A stretch of DNA of 64,000 nucleotides from Sphingomonadaceae bacterium OTU29LAMAA1. GTDB lineage: Bacteria; Pseudomonadota; Alphaproteobacteria; Sphingomonadales; Sphingomonadaceae. The translations under genes were made by a program, and so were the position numbers. The stretch is from contig CP099617.1 in NCBI GenBank assembly GCA_024072375.1, positions 36,001 through 100,000 on the forward strand. Reading direction: 5' to 3'. Shown here one piece after another: positions 53,800 to 63,908 of this stretch. Position 1 is the stretch's first letter, and each line of letters begins with the position of its first letter. The notes under the pieces were generated by a model. That model was not told the DNA's origin. It did not search any database and was given only the letters and a program-made list of their open reading frames with translations.

Positions 53800-54693
53800 T
53801 CACGCTTTGGGCGGGCGGCGCCGGATCAATCCTTCCTGCGCGACGCTCGCCACAAGCCGCCCGTCGGCACTGAAGATGCTACCGCGGTTCATCCCCCGCG
53901 CATGACCGGCCCACGGGCTATCGGTGGTGTAGAGCAGCCAGTCGTCGGCGCGGAACGGCTCGTGGATCCATAGCGCGTGGTCGAGGCTCGCCGTCTGCAT
54001 CTCGGGCATCAACCAGTTGACGCCGTGTGGCATCATCGACGTCGCCAGCAACGCCATGTCGGATGCATAGGCGAGTGCGGCACGATGGAGCGCGGGGTCG
54101 TCGCCGATCGATGCGGCGGTGCGAAACCACGCGGCATTGTTCGGCGGACGCTTCTCCGGGGCGAACCAGCTGCGCGGATGGAGCGGGCGCATCTCGATCG
54201 CGGTTTGCCGACGGGTGAAGAAATCGCGGAATCGCTCCGGCACCTGATGCGCGATCGCCTGCCGCAGTTCGCGCTCGGACTTCAGCGTGTCGGGGCCGGG
54301 CACATCGGGCATCGTGTCCTGATGATGCAGACCCTCTTCCGGCGTCTGGAAGGACGCGGCCATGGTCAGGATCGGCTGCCCCTGCTGCATCGCGACCACC
54401 CGCCGGGTGGCAAAGCTCTTGCCCTCGAAATCGCGGGTGACCTGGTAGACGATCGGAAAATTCTCGTCGCCCGGCCGCATGAAATAGGCGTGGAGCGAAT
54501 GCGCGTCCTTGCCCTCGACCGATCGCTGCGCCGCCTGCAATGCCTGCGCGATCACCTGTCCGCCGAACACCCGGCCGCGACCGCCGGGCTGGCGCGACCC
54601 TCGATACAGGTCGACGTCGATCTCCTCGACGTCCAGCAACGTGACAAGCATCGCCGCGAGCTGTTCGGGCGTTCGTTCGATGAACTCCGCCAT
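53800..54693 (-). CDS. tesB: Acyl-CoA thioesterase II (TesB)
   Basis: A 297-aa double-hotdog thioesterase. RVFGGQVIAQALQAAQRSVE is the first hotdog helix region, SLHAYFMRPGD a strand, and ASLDHALWIHEPFRADDWLL the second hotdog with the catalytic Asp; the Gln/Thr partners are as in TesB. ATG 54693 overlaps the dehydrogenase stop (TGATG). It recycles CoA from dead-end acyl-CoAs in the pathway. Confidence 0.88.
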   Translation of the reverse strand: MAEFIERTPEQLAAMLVTLLDVEEIDVDLYRGSRQPGGRGRVFGGQVIAQALQAAQRSVEGKDAHSLHAYFMRPGDENFPIVYQVTRDFEGKSFATRRVVAMQQGQPILTMAASFQTPEEGLHHQDTMPDVPGPDTLKSERELRQAIAHQVPERFRDFFTRRQTAIEMRPLHPRSWFAPEKRPPNNAAWFRTAASIGDDPALHRAALAYASDMALLATSMMPHGVNWLMPEMQTASLDHALWIHEPFRADDWLLYTTDSPWAGHARGMNRGSIFSADGRLVASVAQEGLIRRRPPKA

Positions 54694-55826
54694 CAATACC
54701 CTGCCGCTTTCGCCAGCCGGTCGGCGTGGAACCCGACATCGCCGAACATCTCGGCCAGCACGCGCGCGCGCTTCATGTAGAAGCCGATGTCATATTCATC
54801 GGTCATGCCGATGCCGCCATGCATCTGGATGCCCTCCTGCACCGAAAGCGTCGTCGCCATGCCGGTGATCGCCTTGGCGATCGACACCGCCCCGTCCACC
54901 ATCTCCGCATCCGCGCCCGTATCGAGCAATTGCTGCGCCTTGAGCACCGCGGCGCGCGCGACCTCCATCTCGCTATAGAGGTGCGCGGCACGATGCTGGA
55001 GCGCCTGGAAACTGCCGATCGCGACGCCGAACTGCTTGCGTTCCTTGAGGTAGCCGACGGTCATGTCCATCGCGCCCCCGCCGATGCCGAGCAGTTCCGC
55101 CGCCGCGCCGGTGCGACCCGCACGGAGCAGGCGGCCGAGCGGGTCGCGACCGGCATCGACCTCTCCGATCACCGCATCGGCATCCACCTCGACTCCCTCG
55201 AATGCCATGCGTGCGGCAAGGCTGGAATCCGCCAGTCGCTCGGGCGAGGCGGTGAGGCCGGCGGCGTCGCGGGGGACGGCGAACAGCGTCACGCCCTCGG
55301 CATCGTCGGGCGATCCGGCAGTACGCGCGGCGACGATCAGCAGGTCGGCGACATGGCCGTGCGTGACGAACCGCTTGGCCCCGGTCAGGCGGAAGCCGTT
55401 GCCCGAGCGCTCGGCCTTCAGCGCCACCGCGTCGCGATGCTTGGCACCCTCGTCGATCGCCAGCGCCGCCACCGTTTCGCCGGCGACAATGCCAGGGAAC
55501 CAGCGGTCGGCCTGCGCCGATCCCTTCAGCGCCTCGACCGCCGCGACCGCGGTGGTGAGGAAGGGGGATGGCGACAGGTTGCGGCCGATCTCCTCCAGCA
55601 CCACGCCCGCCTCGACATGGCCGAGGCCGAGGCCGCCCTGCGCCTCGGGGATGAGAATGCCGTTCAGGCCCATCTCCGCAAACTGCTTCCACAGGTCGCG
55701 GCTGAACCCGGTCGCGTCGTTCGCATCGCGGAGCGCGCGGAGGTGCGACACGGGGGCATGTTCGGCGACGAAGTCCTTCGCGGTGTCGCGGAGCATCGTC
55801 TGTTCTTCGTTGAGGTAGAGAGGCAT
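54693..55826 (-). CDS. Acyl-CoA dehydrogenase, short subunit (377 aa)
   Basis: MPLYLNEEQTMLRDTAKDFV, PEAQGGLGLGHVEAGVVLEE, LKERKQFGVAIGSFQALQHR and IQMHGGIGMTDEYDIGFYMK are family signatures. It pairs with the longer dehydrogenase upstream (97-bp gap containing a repeat), the second such pair in the window, with tesB after it. Confidence 0.89.
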   Translation of the reverse strand: MPLYLNEEQTMLRDTAKDFVAEHAPVSHLRALRDANDATGFSRDLWKQFAEMGLNGILIPEAQGGLGLGHVEAGVVLEEIGRNLSPSPFLTTAVAAVEALKGSAQADRWFPGIVAGETVAALAIDEGAKHRDAVALKAERSGNGFRLTGAKRFVTHGHVADLLIVAARTAGSPDDAEGVTLFAVPRDAAGLTASPERLADSSLAARMAFEGVEVDADAVIGEVDAGRDPLGRLLRAGRTGAAAELLGIGGGAMDMTVGYLKERKQFGVAIGSFQALQHRAAHLYSEMEVARAAVLKAQQLLDTGADAEMVDGAVSIAKAITGMATTLSVQEGIQMHGGIGMTDEYDIGFYMKRARVLAEMFGDVGFHADRLAKAAGY

Positions 55827-55837
55827 CGTGGCAATAT

Positions 55838-55920
55838 CCGTGTTCCGGCGGAAGCCGGAACCCAGGGTTCCAGGCGTTCCGCTCTATGGCTATCGGCTCC
55901 TGCGTGCGCAGGAGCACGCT
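55838..55920. repeat. REP-like palindromic pair between acyl-CoA dehydrogenase genes
   Basis: Left hairpin GTTCCGGCGGAAGCCGGAAC and right hairpin GGCTCCTGCGTGCGCAGGAGC with about 40 bases between. The right arm belongs to the CTCCTGCG family at 48,614 and 59,137. Confidence 0.8.
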
Positions 55921-55923
55921 CGG

Positions 55924-57108
55924 TCACGCGCCCGGCAGTTCCAGGATGCGCTTGGCGATGATGTTGAGCTGCACCTCCGACGTGCCGCCCTCGATCGAAT
56001 TCGCCTTCGTCCGCAGCCACGCGCGCGGGGCGGCGCCGGTGTTCGACCGCTCGCTCTCCCATTCCAGCGCGTCCGATCCGCCCGCCGCCATCATCAGTTC
56101 GTGGCGATCCTTGTTCAGCTCGGTGCCCACGTACTTCATCATGCTCGGCTGCGCGGGATGCGCGCGGCCCGCCTTCAGCTCGTCGATGAAGCGTTCGGAC
56201 ATCGCCGCGAACGCCTTCGCCCGCACCTCGAACAGCGCGATCTGCGTGCGCAGCACGGGGTCCGCCAGCCGCCCGTCGTGATCGAGCCCGACCGTTGCGA
56301 TCGCCCCCTCGATCAGCGGATTGCGGCCACCACCGCCCAGGCCCATGCCGCTGATCATCTCGCGCTCATGGCCGAGCAGATATTTGGCGACGTCCCAGCC
56401 CTTGTTCTCGTCATGGATGCGATTGGCCTTGGGCACCTTCACATTGTCCATGAAGGTCTCGCAGAACGGCGAATAGCCGCTGATCAGCAGGATCGGCTTG
56501 GTCGAGACGCCCGGCGATTCCATGTCGAACAGCACGAAGCTGATCCCGCCCTGTTTCGATGCCTTGCTGGTGCGGACGAGGCAGAAGATCCAGTCGGCCT
56601 TGTCCGCGTAGCTGGTCCACACCTTCTGCCCGTTGACGATATAATGGTCGCCGCCGTCCTCCGCCGATGCAGCGAGCCCGGCGAGGTCCGACCCGGCATT
56701 GGGTTCGGAATAGCCCTGGCACCAACGGATTTCGCCGCGGGCGATCTTGGGCAGATGTTCGAGCTTCTGTTCCTCAGTGCCGTACTTGAGCAGCGCCGGC
56801 CCGAGCATCGAAATGCCGAACGAGTTGAGCGGATTGCGCGCACGGATCGCTGCCATTTCCTCGCGCAGGACCTTGGTCTCCGCCGCTGACAGCCCGCCAC
56901 CACCATATTCCTTCGGCCAGTCCGGCACGGTCCAGCCACGCGCCGCCATGCGGTCGAGCCAGTCCTTTTGCGCCGGGCTGGAGGGTGCGAAGTGGCGGCC
57001 GCCCCAGCAGATATCGGCGTCGGAGCGCACCGGCTCGCGCATCTCGGGCGGGCAATTCTCCGCCAGCCAAACGCGGGTGTCGGCGCGGAAGGTGTCGAGG
57101 CCGCTCAC
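55924..57108 (-). CDS. Acyl-CoA dehydrogenase, long subunit (394 aa)
   Basis: [60 protein letters not shown] and the C-terminal [20 protein letters not shown] are typical. ATG overlaps the stop of the upstream hydratase-dehydrogenase gene by four bases. Together with the following short dehydrogenase it probably forms a heteromeric enzyme. Confidence 0.9.
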   Translation of the reverse strand: MSGLDTFRADTRVWLAENCPPEMREPVRSDADICWGGRHFAPSSPAQKDWLDRMAARGWTVPDWPKEYGGGGLSAAETKVLREEMAAIRARNPLNSFGISMLGPALLKYGTEEQKLEHLPKIARGEIRWCQGYSEPNAGSDLAGLAASAEDGGDHYIVNGQKVWTSYADKADWIFCLVRTSKASKQGGISFVLFDMESPGVSTKPILLISGYSPFCETFMDNVKVPKANRIHDENKGWDVAKYLLGHEREMISGMGLGGGGRNPLIEGAIATVGLDHDGRLADPVLRTQIALFEVRAKAFAAMSERFIDELKAGRAHPAQPSMMKYVGTELNKDRHELMMAAGGSDALEWESERSNTGAAPRAWLRTKANSIEGGTSEVQLNIIAKRILELPGA

Positions 57109-59117
57109 TTGATCGCTCCCGACTTCAGGCTGTTGGCGACGGTGAAGCCGTGCTTCTCTAGCCCGGCGGCGACCTTGTCGTAACCTTCGCTCTTCGCCCA
57201 GAACATCGGCCCGCCGCGATAGATCGGCCAGCCGTAGCCGTAGATCCAGACGACATCGACGTCCGACGCCCGCTGCGCCATCCCCTCTTCCAGGATCAGC
57301 GCGCCTTCGTTGACCATCGTGTACAGCGTGCGCTCGACGATCTCCTCGTCGGTGACGTCATGCTGCGGCGTCCCCGTCTTCTCGCGCCATTCCGCGATGA
57401 TCTCGGCGACGCGGGGGGAGGGGGTGGGGTTCCGCTTCGCGTCGTAATCGTAGAAGCCGGCCTGCTTCTTCTGCCCCCAGCGCCCCTCGGCGGCGAGCGC
57501 GTCGCGGACGTTCTCGATCCGGTTCGGGTCGCGATGCCAGCCGATGTCGACACCGGCCAGGTCGGCCATCTGGAACGGCCCCATCGGCATCCCGAAAGCG
57601 ACATGAACGCGGTCGATCTGCTCGGGCGTCGCGCCTTCCAGCAGCAGCTTGTTCGCCTCCACCTGCCGCGGCATCAGCATGCGGTTGCCGATGAAGCCAT
57701 AGGTGACGCCGGCGACCACTGCGACCTTCTTGATCTTTTTGGCGAGGTCCATGACCGTCGCCAGCACGTCCGGCGCGGTCTTCGCCCCCCGCACGACCTC
57801 CAGCAATTTCATCACGTTGGCGGGCGAGAAGAAGTGCATGCCGACCACGTCCTGCGGGCGGGCGGTGCAGGCGGCGATCTCGTCGATGTTGAGGTAGGAG
57901 GTATTCGACGCCAGGATCGCGCCGGGCTTTGCGATGCCGTCCAGCCGCGTGAAGATCTCCTTCTTCACCTCCATATTTTCGTACACCGCCTCGATGATCA
58001 GGTCGCATTCCGCCAGATCGTCGAAGTTCAGCGTCGGCGTCAGCGCGCCCATCGCCGCCTCGACCTGTTCGGGCTTCATCCGGCCCTTCGCCGCCGATGC
58101 CTCATAGTTCTTGCGCATCACGCCGGTGCCGCGCTCCAGCGCGTCGGCCTGCATCTCGACGATCGTCACCGGGATGCCCGCCGACAGGAAGTTCATCGAG
58201 ATGCCGCCGCCCATCGTGCCGGCACCGATCACGCCGACACGGTTGATCGCGCGGCGCTGCGTGTCGGCGGGGACGTCGTCGATCTTGGCGGCCTGACGCT
58301 CGGCGAAGAAGATGTGGCGCTGCGCGGCGGACTGCGTCCCCATCATCAGCTTCATGAATTCCTGCCGTTCGAAGGCGATGCCGTCGGCGAACGACGTTTC
58401 GCTCGCCTTGACGACGCAGGCGATGTTGGCGGCTGGCGCCTCGAACCCGCGGAAGCGGCGGCCGTTCTCCTTCTTGAACGCCTCGACCGCGTCGGGATCG
58501 GCCTTGGCTTCCTTCTCCGAGGCGCGTGGGATCGGCCGCTTGTCCCTCACCTCGCGCGCGAAGGCGATCGCGTCCGCCTCCAAGCTGTCTTCCCCGACGA
58601 TCTTGTCGATCAGACCTGCCTCCTGCGCTTTCTTGACCGGGATCGGATCGCCCTTGGCGGTCATTTCCAGCGCCATGCCGACGCCGGCGATGCGCGGGAT
58701 GCGCTGCGTGCCGCCCGCGCCGGGAAGCAGGCCGAGCTTCACCTCGGGCGTGCCGATCTTCGCGGAGGGCACCGCGACACGGTAATGACAGCCAAGCGCG
58801 ACCTCGCAGCCGCCGCCCAGCGCGGTGCCGTGGATCGCCGCGACGACGGGCTTGGTCGATGCCTCGATCAGGTCGACGACGGTCGGCAGGCCCGGCTCCT
58901 GCATCGGCTTGCCGAATTCGGTGATGTCGGCGCCCGCGAAGAAGGTGCGACCGTCGCAGCGGATCACCATCGCCTGGATCGTATCGTCGGCGACGCCTTC
59001 CTTGATCGCCGCCTCCAGCCCGATCCGCACCGCCGCGCCGAGCGCGTTGACCGGCGGATTGTCGGAGATGATGACGAGCACGTCGTCATGGCGTTCGGTG
59101 CGGATCGGCGAGGTCAT
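57105..59117 (-). CDS. Bifunctional enoyl-CoA hydratase / 3-hydroxyacyl-CoA dehydrogenase (FadJ-like)
   Basis: A 670-aa protein. Crotonase domain about 1-185: [11 protein letters not shown] and [15 protein letters not shown] (oxyanion), with [20 protein letters not shown] giving the catalytic Glu. The NAD domain starts [20 protein letters not shown] (about 290), with [17 protein letters not shown] and the C-terminal 3HCDH domain. It makes 3-ketoacyl-CoA from enoyl-CoA. ATG 59117 is chosen; an upstream frame translates a repeat. No thiolase gene is seen adjacent. Confidence 0.92.
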   Translation of the reverse strand: MTSPIRTERHDDVLVIISDNPPVNALGAAVRIGLEAAIKEGVADDTIQAMVIRCDGRTFFAGADITEFGKPMQEPGLPTVVDLIEASTKPVVAAIHGTALGGGCEVALGCHYRVAVPSAKIGTPEVKLGLLPGAGGTQRIPRIAGVGMALEMTAKGDPIPVKKAQEAGLIDKIVGEDSLEADAIAFAREVRDKRPIPRASEKEAKADPDAVEAFKKENGRRFRGFEAPAANIACVVKASETSFADGIAFERQEFMKLMMGTQSAAQRHIFFAERQAAKIDDVPADTQRRAINRVGVIGAGTMGGGISMNFLSAGIPVTIVEMQADALERGTGVMRKNYEASAAKGRMKPEQVEAAMGALTPTLNFDDLAECDLIIEAVYENMEVKKEIFTRLDGIAKPGAILASNTSYLNIDEIAACTARPQDVVGMHFFSPANVMKLLEVVRGAKTAPDVLATVMDLAKKIKKVAVVAGVTYGFIGNRMLMPRQVEANKLLLEGATPEQIDRVHVAFGMPMGPFQMADLAGVDIGWHRDPNRIENVRDALAAEGRWGQKKQAGFYDYDAKRNPTPSPRVAEIIAEWREKTGTPQHDVTDEEIVERTLYTMVNEGALILEEGMAQRASDVDVVWIYGYGWPIYRGGPMFWAKSEGYDKVAAGLEKHGFTVANSLKSGAIK

Positions 59118-59136
59118 ATCGGGTCTCTCCTTGCAT

Positions 59137-59212
59137 GGGCTCCTGCGACGGCAGGAACCCAGGGCCACCGGCGGCGGCATGTACAACTCTGGCTCCTGCC
59201 TGCGCAGGAGCA
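59137..59212. repeat. REP-like palindromic pair (CTCCTGCG family)
   Basis: GGCTCCTGCGACGGCAGGAA and GGCTCCTGCCTGCGCAGGAGC arms with about 35 bases between, in the gap between the hydratase-dehydrogenase and the serine hydrolase genes. Confidence 0.8.
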
Positions 59213-59219
59213 CGGACGG

Positions 59220-60440
59220 CTAGTTCAGCGCGGCATAGATCATCGTCTTCAACTCGCGGCGGATCGGGTAGAGCCCGGACGGGCTGAGCTGCGTCATGAA
59301 CACCATGTGCAATCGCTCGACCGGATCGATGAAGAAGGCGGTCGAAAACATGCCGCCCCAATAATATTCGCCCGGCGACCCGGGGATCATCGTGCGCGCG
59401 ACATCCTGCGTCACCGCGAACCCCAGGCCGAAACCGGTGCCGGCATTCTGCGTCTCGCTGAACAGCGACCGCGACAGGCTGGCGAGATCCTTGCCGCCGG
59501 GCAGATGGTTCATCGTCATCAGGTCGAGCGTCTTGCGCCCGACGATGCGAACGCCGTCCAGTGTCCCGCCACTCTCGCACATCCGGCAAAAGCGGTGATA
59601 ATCGAGCGCGGTCGACACCAGCCCGCCGCCACCCGACAGCAGTTTCGGCCGCCGGCTCCACGCGCTCGCCTCGCCGCGATCGTACATCACGCGGCCCTTG
59701 CCTGCGACGAGGGTGTAGCAGTCGGTCAGCCGATCGAGCTTGTCGCCCGGCACCTGGAAGAAGGTGTCATGCATACCGAGCGGCGCGAAGATGCGATCGT
59801 GGAAGAACGCGTCGAGCGTCTGCCCCGACACGCGCTCGACGACCGCACCGAGCACATCGGTCGACACCGAATAATTCCACCCTTCGCCCGGCGAGAACTC
59901 CAGCGGCAGTTTTCCCAGTGCCGCGACGAAGCCGTCGAGGTCGAGGTTGCCGTGCCAGCTTTCCATCTTCGACTCGCGATAGGCGGCATCGACGTTGGAG
60001 CGGTTCTGAAAGCCGTAGGTGAGGCCGGAGGTATGCCGCAGCAAATCGAGCATCCGCATCGGTTCGGCTGTCGCGCGGGTGACGAACGGCGCGCCGCCAC
60101 CGCCACCATTGTAGACCCCCAGTCCCTTGAACTCGGGCAGGACGTGATGGACCGGCGTGTCGACTGCGACCTTGCCCTCCTCGACCAGCATCATGAACGC
60201 GATCGAGGTGATCGGCTTGGTCATCGATGCGATGCGGAACAGCGATTCCTCGCTGACGGACGCGCCGCCCTCGCGCGCGCTGCCCTGGTGCGAGAAATGC
60301 GCGATCTCGCCATCGCGCGCGATCAGCAACTGGGCGTTGGGGAGCAGCCCGGTGTCGAGATAGCGCGCCTTCAGGAACGCATCGATTGCCGCGAGCCTGC
60401 CGCTTTCGAATCCGTTCGCCTGCGCAACGATGGTCGCCAT
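59220..60440 (-). CDS. Serine hydrolase (class C beta-lactamase / EstB type)
   Basis: A 406-aa protein with SxxK catalytic motif SMTK (about residue 73, in FRIASMTKPITSIAF) and a tyrosine motif YSV in EGWNYSVSTDVLG. No clear signal peptide. Relatives are esterases or peptidases acting on lactones and esters; here it might open a lactone or ester of the catabolised lipid. ATG 60440. Divergent from the acyl-CoA ligase. Confidence 0.85.
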   Translation of the reverse strand: MATIVAQANGFESGRLAAIDAFLKARYLDTGLLPNAQLLIARDGEIAHFSHQGSAREGGASVSEESLFRIASMTKPITSIAFMMLVEEGKVAVDTPVHHVLPEFKGLGVYNGGGGGAPFVTRATAEPMRMLDLLRHTSGLTYGFQNRSNVDAAYRESKMESWHGNLDLDGFVAALGKLPLEFSPGEGWNYSVSTDVLGAVVERVSGQTLDAFFHDRIFAPLGMHDTFFQVPGDKLDRLTDCYTLVAGKGRVMYDRGEASAWSRRPKLLSGGGGLVSTALDYHRFCRMCESGGTLDGVRIVGRKTLDLMTMNHLPGGKDLASLSRSLFSETQNAGTGFGLGFAVTQDVARTMIPGSPGEYYWGGMFSTAFFIDPVERLHMVFMTQLSPSGLYPIRRELKTMIYAALN

Positions 60441-60564
60441 CCTCTGCCATACCCCAGCTTCTAACTTTCTCTTCCTATTGCCTTGAGCGATGGCGGAATC
60501 AACAGTAACCTTTCATCGAAACGCAGGAATCGCACCTGCCATCGACATGAGAGAGGAAGCTGCC

Positions 60565-62316
60565 GTGGCGAGCGAGCCGATCGTAGACCTGCCGCCATCC
60601 TGGCCGGCGATGTCGCTTGCCGAGGTGAAGGCGCTGCTGACCGCACCCGGTGCCAAGTTCGAGATGGACGAGGCGGTGATCGACGGCGTGCCGACCCGCG
60701 TGTGGAAGAATGCCCCGCCGACGATGCGCTATCTGCTGGAGGCGAGCCGCGGTCACGCCGATCGGCTGTTCGTGATCTACGAGGACGAACGCGTCAGCTA
60801 CGAGGCGCATTATCGTGCGACGGCGGCATTGGCCGCGCATCTGGTGGCGCTGGGGATCGGCAAGGGCGACCGCGTGGCGCTGGCGATGCGCAACCTGCCC
60901 GAATGGTCGGTCGCGTTCTTCGCCGGCGTGGCGATCGGCGCGATCATGGTGCCGCTCAATGCGTGGTGGACCGGCGCGGAGCTCGAATACGGCCTGCGCG
61001 ATTCGGGTGCGCGGGGGCTGATCGTCGATGGCGAGCGGCACGGGCGGCTGGAAAGCCTGTACACCACGCTGCCCGATCTTGGCCATGTGATCGTCGCGCG
61101 CGCGACCACACCGCTCGGCGAGGGAACGCAGCGGCTGGAGGAGGTGATCGGCACGCCCCACGACTGGCCGAGCCTTGCCGAGGTGCCGCTGCCGCCCGCC
61201 GCCGTCGCGCCGGACGATGCCGCGACGATCTTCTACACCAGCGGCACCACCGGCGCGCCCAAGGGGGCGCTGGGATCGCACCGCAATTTCATGACCAACA
61301 TCATGTCGAGCGGCTACACCGCGGCGCGCGCCTGTCTGCGTCGTGGGGAAGCGCCGCCGGAGCCGACGCCGCGCGTCTCGCTGACCGTCATCCCGATGTT
61401 CCATGTCACCGCCTGTTCGGCGGGGATGATGGGATCGATCGCGAGCGGTTCGACGATGGTCTTCCTGCGCAAATGGGACGCGACGCGCGCACTGGAGATC
61501 ATCGAGCGGGAAAAGGTGAACATGACCGGCGGCGTGCCGACGATCGCATGGCAATTGCTCGAACATCCCGACCGCGCCAATTACGACCTCTCGTCGCTCG
61601 ATACGATCGCCTATGGCGGCGCGCCGTCCGCCCCGGAACTGGTACGCCGCATCCACCAGGAATTCGGCGCGCTGCCGGGCAACGGCTGGGGCATGACCGA
61701 AACCACCGCCACGGTCACCCAGCACGGCGGCGAGGATTACCTCAACCGCCCCGACAGCGCCGGCGCGCCGGTCGCCACCGCAGATATCGAGGTGCGGGGC
61801 AAGGACGGCACGACGGTGCTGCCGCCGAACACGATCGGCGAATTGTGGGCGCGCGGGCCGATGATCGTGAAGGGCTATTGGAACAAGCCCGATGCGACCG
61901 CGGCCACTTTCATCGACGGATGGGTGCGGACCGGCGATCTCGCGCGGATCGACGACGAGGGCTTCCTGTTCATCGCCGACCGGGCGAAGGATATCGTTAT
62001 CCGCGGCGGCGAGAACATCTATTCGATCGAGGTGGAGAACGTCCTCTACGCACATCCGGCCGTGACCGACGCCGCTCTCGTCGGCGTGCCGCATCGCACG
62101 CTGGGCGAGGAGCCGGCGGCGATCGTGCACCTGTGTCCGGGATGCGGGGCGACAGAGGCGGAATTGCAGGCTTTCGTCCGAGAGCGGCTGGCGGGCTTCA
62201 AGGTTCCGGTCGCGATCCGCTTCCTTTCCGAACCGCTGCCCCGCAACGCCAATGGCAAGATCCTCAAGAAGGAGTTGAAGGCGCTATTCGTGGATCGCGT
62301 GCCGATCACCGCATGA
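60565..62316 (+). CDS. Fatty-acyl/aromatic acyl-CoA ligase (AMP-forming)
   Basis: A 583-aa ANL-superfamily ligase. IFYTSGTTGAPKGALGSHRN is the P-loop (A3), GWGMTETTATV (A5), GWVRTGDLARIDDEGFLFIA (A7-A8 hinge), and PRNANGKILKKEL (A10 Lys). It activates a fatty or related carboxylic acid with ATP and CoA, entering the region's beta-oxidation. GTG 60565 has AGAGGAAG 7 nt upstream and is preferred; ATG 60490 and ATG 60547 are alternatives. Confidence 0.88.
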   Translation: MASEPIVDLPPSWPAMSLAEVKALLTAPGAKFEMDEAVIDGVPTRVWKNAPPTMRYLLEASRGHADRLFVIYEDERVSYEAHYRATAALAAHLVALGIGKGDRVALAMRNLPEWSVAFFAGVAIGAIMVPLNAWWTGAELEYGLRDSGARGLIVDGERHGRLESLYTTLPDLGHVIVARATTPLGEGTQRLEEVIGTPHDWPSLAEVPLPPAAVAPDDAATIFYTSGTTGAPKGALGSHRNFMTNIMSSGYTAARACLRRGEAPPEPTPRVSLTVIPMFHVTACSAGMMGSIASGSTMVFLRKWDATRALEIIEREKVNMTGGVPTIAWQLLEHPDRANYDLSSLDTIAYGGAPSAPELVRRIHQEFGALPGNGWGMTETTATVTQHGGEDYLNRPDSAGAPVATADIEVRGKDGTTVLPPNTIGELWARGPMIVKGYWNKPDATAATFIDGWVRTGDLARIDDEGFLFIADRAKDIVIRGGENIYSIEVENVLYAHPAVTDAALVGVPHRTLGEEPAAIVHLCPGCGATEAELQAFVRERLAGFKVPVAIRFLSEPLPRNANGKILKKELKALFVDRVPITA

Positions 62317-62366
62317 TCGCGCAAGAAGCGGGATGGCCAGCCGCGAAAATGCGCTAGGGTAGGGGG

Positions 62367-63590
62367 ATGGCCGACGATCCCGATCCCAGCACTTCCCGCA
62401 TGACCGCCGAAGAGCAGGTGGCGTTGGGCGCACCGCTGCTGCCGGGTACGCGATCTGAACTGGGGCGGATCGCGTTGCGCCGCGACCGGTTGCTCGCCGC
62501 CTTCACGCTGATCTCCGGTATCGGTCTGGCGCTCGGTACGCCGTTCGCGCTGAAGTCGGGCGCGGAATTCTTCATGCCGCTCACCGCGGCGCTGGTCATC
62601 GCGATCGCGCTGGTGCCCGTGCTCGAATGGCTGGAACGTCGCCGCATCCCCTCGGCGCTGGCGGCCTTGTTCTGTGTTCTGGTGTTTCTCATCGTCGCCA
62701 ACATCGCGATCGCCGCGATCGTGGTGCCGGCTACGGATTTCTTCCAGCTACTGCCCAGCAGGATCAGCCGTATCCAGCACAACCTGTCGCCGTTGCTCGA
62801 CCTCTATTCGACGCTGGAAAAGTCGGTGAACAAGATGTTCCGGCAGGTCGCCTCCACCCCCGTGCGCCAGCCGCAGACCGCCGCGGTCGCGCCGCCCAGC
62901 TCGATCCTGGAGCTGGCGGCGACATCGGCGCCGACGGTCATCGTGCAGTTCTTCTTCGGCATCCTGATCGTCTTCTTCTTCCTGTCCGGCTGGACCGGCA
63001 TGCGCAAGAAGACGATCACCGGGCGGACCAGCTTCGACGGCGCGATGGCGACCGCACGGGTGATCCAGGACGTGGTCGACGACGTGTCCGCCTATCTGGG
63101 CACGATCACGCTCATCAACCTCACGCTCGGCGGCATCGTTGCGGGCGCCTTGTATTTCATCGGCATGCCGTCGCCTTTGATGTGGGGCGGCATCGTCGCC
63201 CTGCTCAACTACATCCCCTATTTCGGGCCGATCATAGCGGCGTTCCTGCTCGCGATCGGCGGGATGATGACCTTCACCGATATCTGGGTGGCCATGCTGC
63301 CGCCGGCGGTGATGATCGGCTGCCATCTGGTCGAGGCGAATGCGATCACACCGCTCGTCGTCGGTCACCGGCTGACGATCAGTCCGCTGATGATCCTCGT
63401 ATCCATCAGCTTCTGGGGCTGGGTGTGGGGGACGGCGGGAGCACTGCTGGCGGTGCCGTTGCTGATCATCATCCAGACGATATTGGGGGCGGCGGGCAAG
63501 CCCGATATCGCCGGTTTCCTGTTCGAACACGGCACGCTCGTGCAGCAGGAACGCGAGCGCCGGCGGCGAAACGACGGTGACGGCGAATAG
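62367..63590 (+). CDS. AI-2E-family permease (PerM/TqsA type)
   Basis: A 407-aa membrane protein with about seven hydrophobic segments. FFFGILIVFFFLSGWTGMRK, and FIGMPSPLMWGGIVALLNYIPYFGPIIAAF is the family's conserved GxPxPxLWG...NFIPYxGP core. Known members export small molecules or act as Na/H antiporters; the ligand is unknown. It lies upstream of the tRNA-Asp pair and is 50 bp after the ligase gene. Confidence 0.88.
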   Translation: MADDPDPSTSRMTAEEQVALGAPLLPGTRSELGRIALRRDRLLAAFTLISGIGLALGTPFALKSGAEFFMPLTAALVIAIALVPVLEWLERRRIPSALAALFCVLVFLIVANIAIAAIVVPATDFFQLLPSRISRIQHNLSPLLDLYSTLEKSVNKMFRQVASTPVRQPQTAAVAPPSSILELAATSAPTVIVQFFFGILIVFFFLSGWTGMRKKTITGRTSFDGAMATARVIQDVVDDVSAYLGTITLINLTLGGIVAGALYFIGMPSPLMWGGIVALLNYIPYFGPIIAAFLLAIGGMMTFTDIWVAMLPPAVMIGCHLVEANAITPLVVGHRLTISPLMILVSISFWGWVWGTAGALLAVPLLIIIQTILGAAGKPDIAGFLFEHGTLVQQERERRRRNDGDGE

Positions 63591-63642
63591 GCCGTTGACA
63601 CCCCCGATGCCCTCGCCTAGTTGGCGCGCCTCAACGCTTTCA

Positions 63643-63719
<77 letters not shown>

Positions 63720-63810
63720 CTCTCCTGTCGGAAGAGTGGGGTAAGCTAATCGGAACATGCGGGAACAGCGCATCGCCGGATCGGCGAAGGTCGCGTTCCG
63801 ACCGCTTTCA

Positions 63811-63887
<77 letters not shown>

Positions 63888-63908
63888 CCGGTCGCCAACC
63901 GGTATTCC

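Noticed and set aside
57360..60464. A plus-strand open frame of about 1,034 codons
   Set aside because: It is antisense to the hydratase-dehydrogenase and serine hydrolase genes; the sequence is Arg/Asp/His/Val-rich without family motifs, as expected of a high-GC shadow frame.
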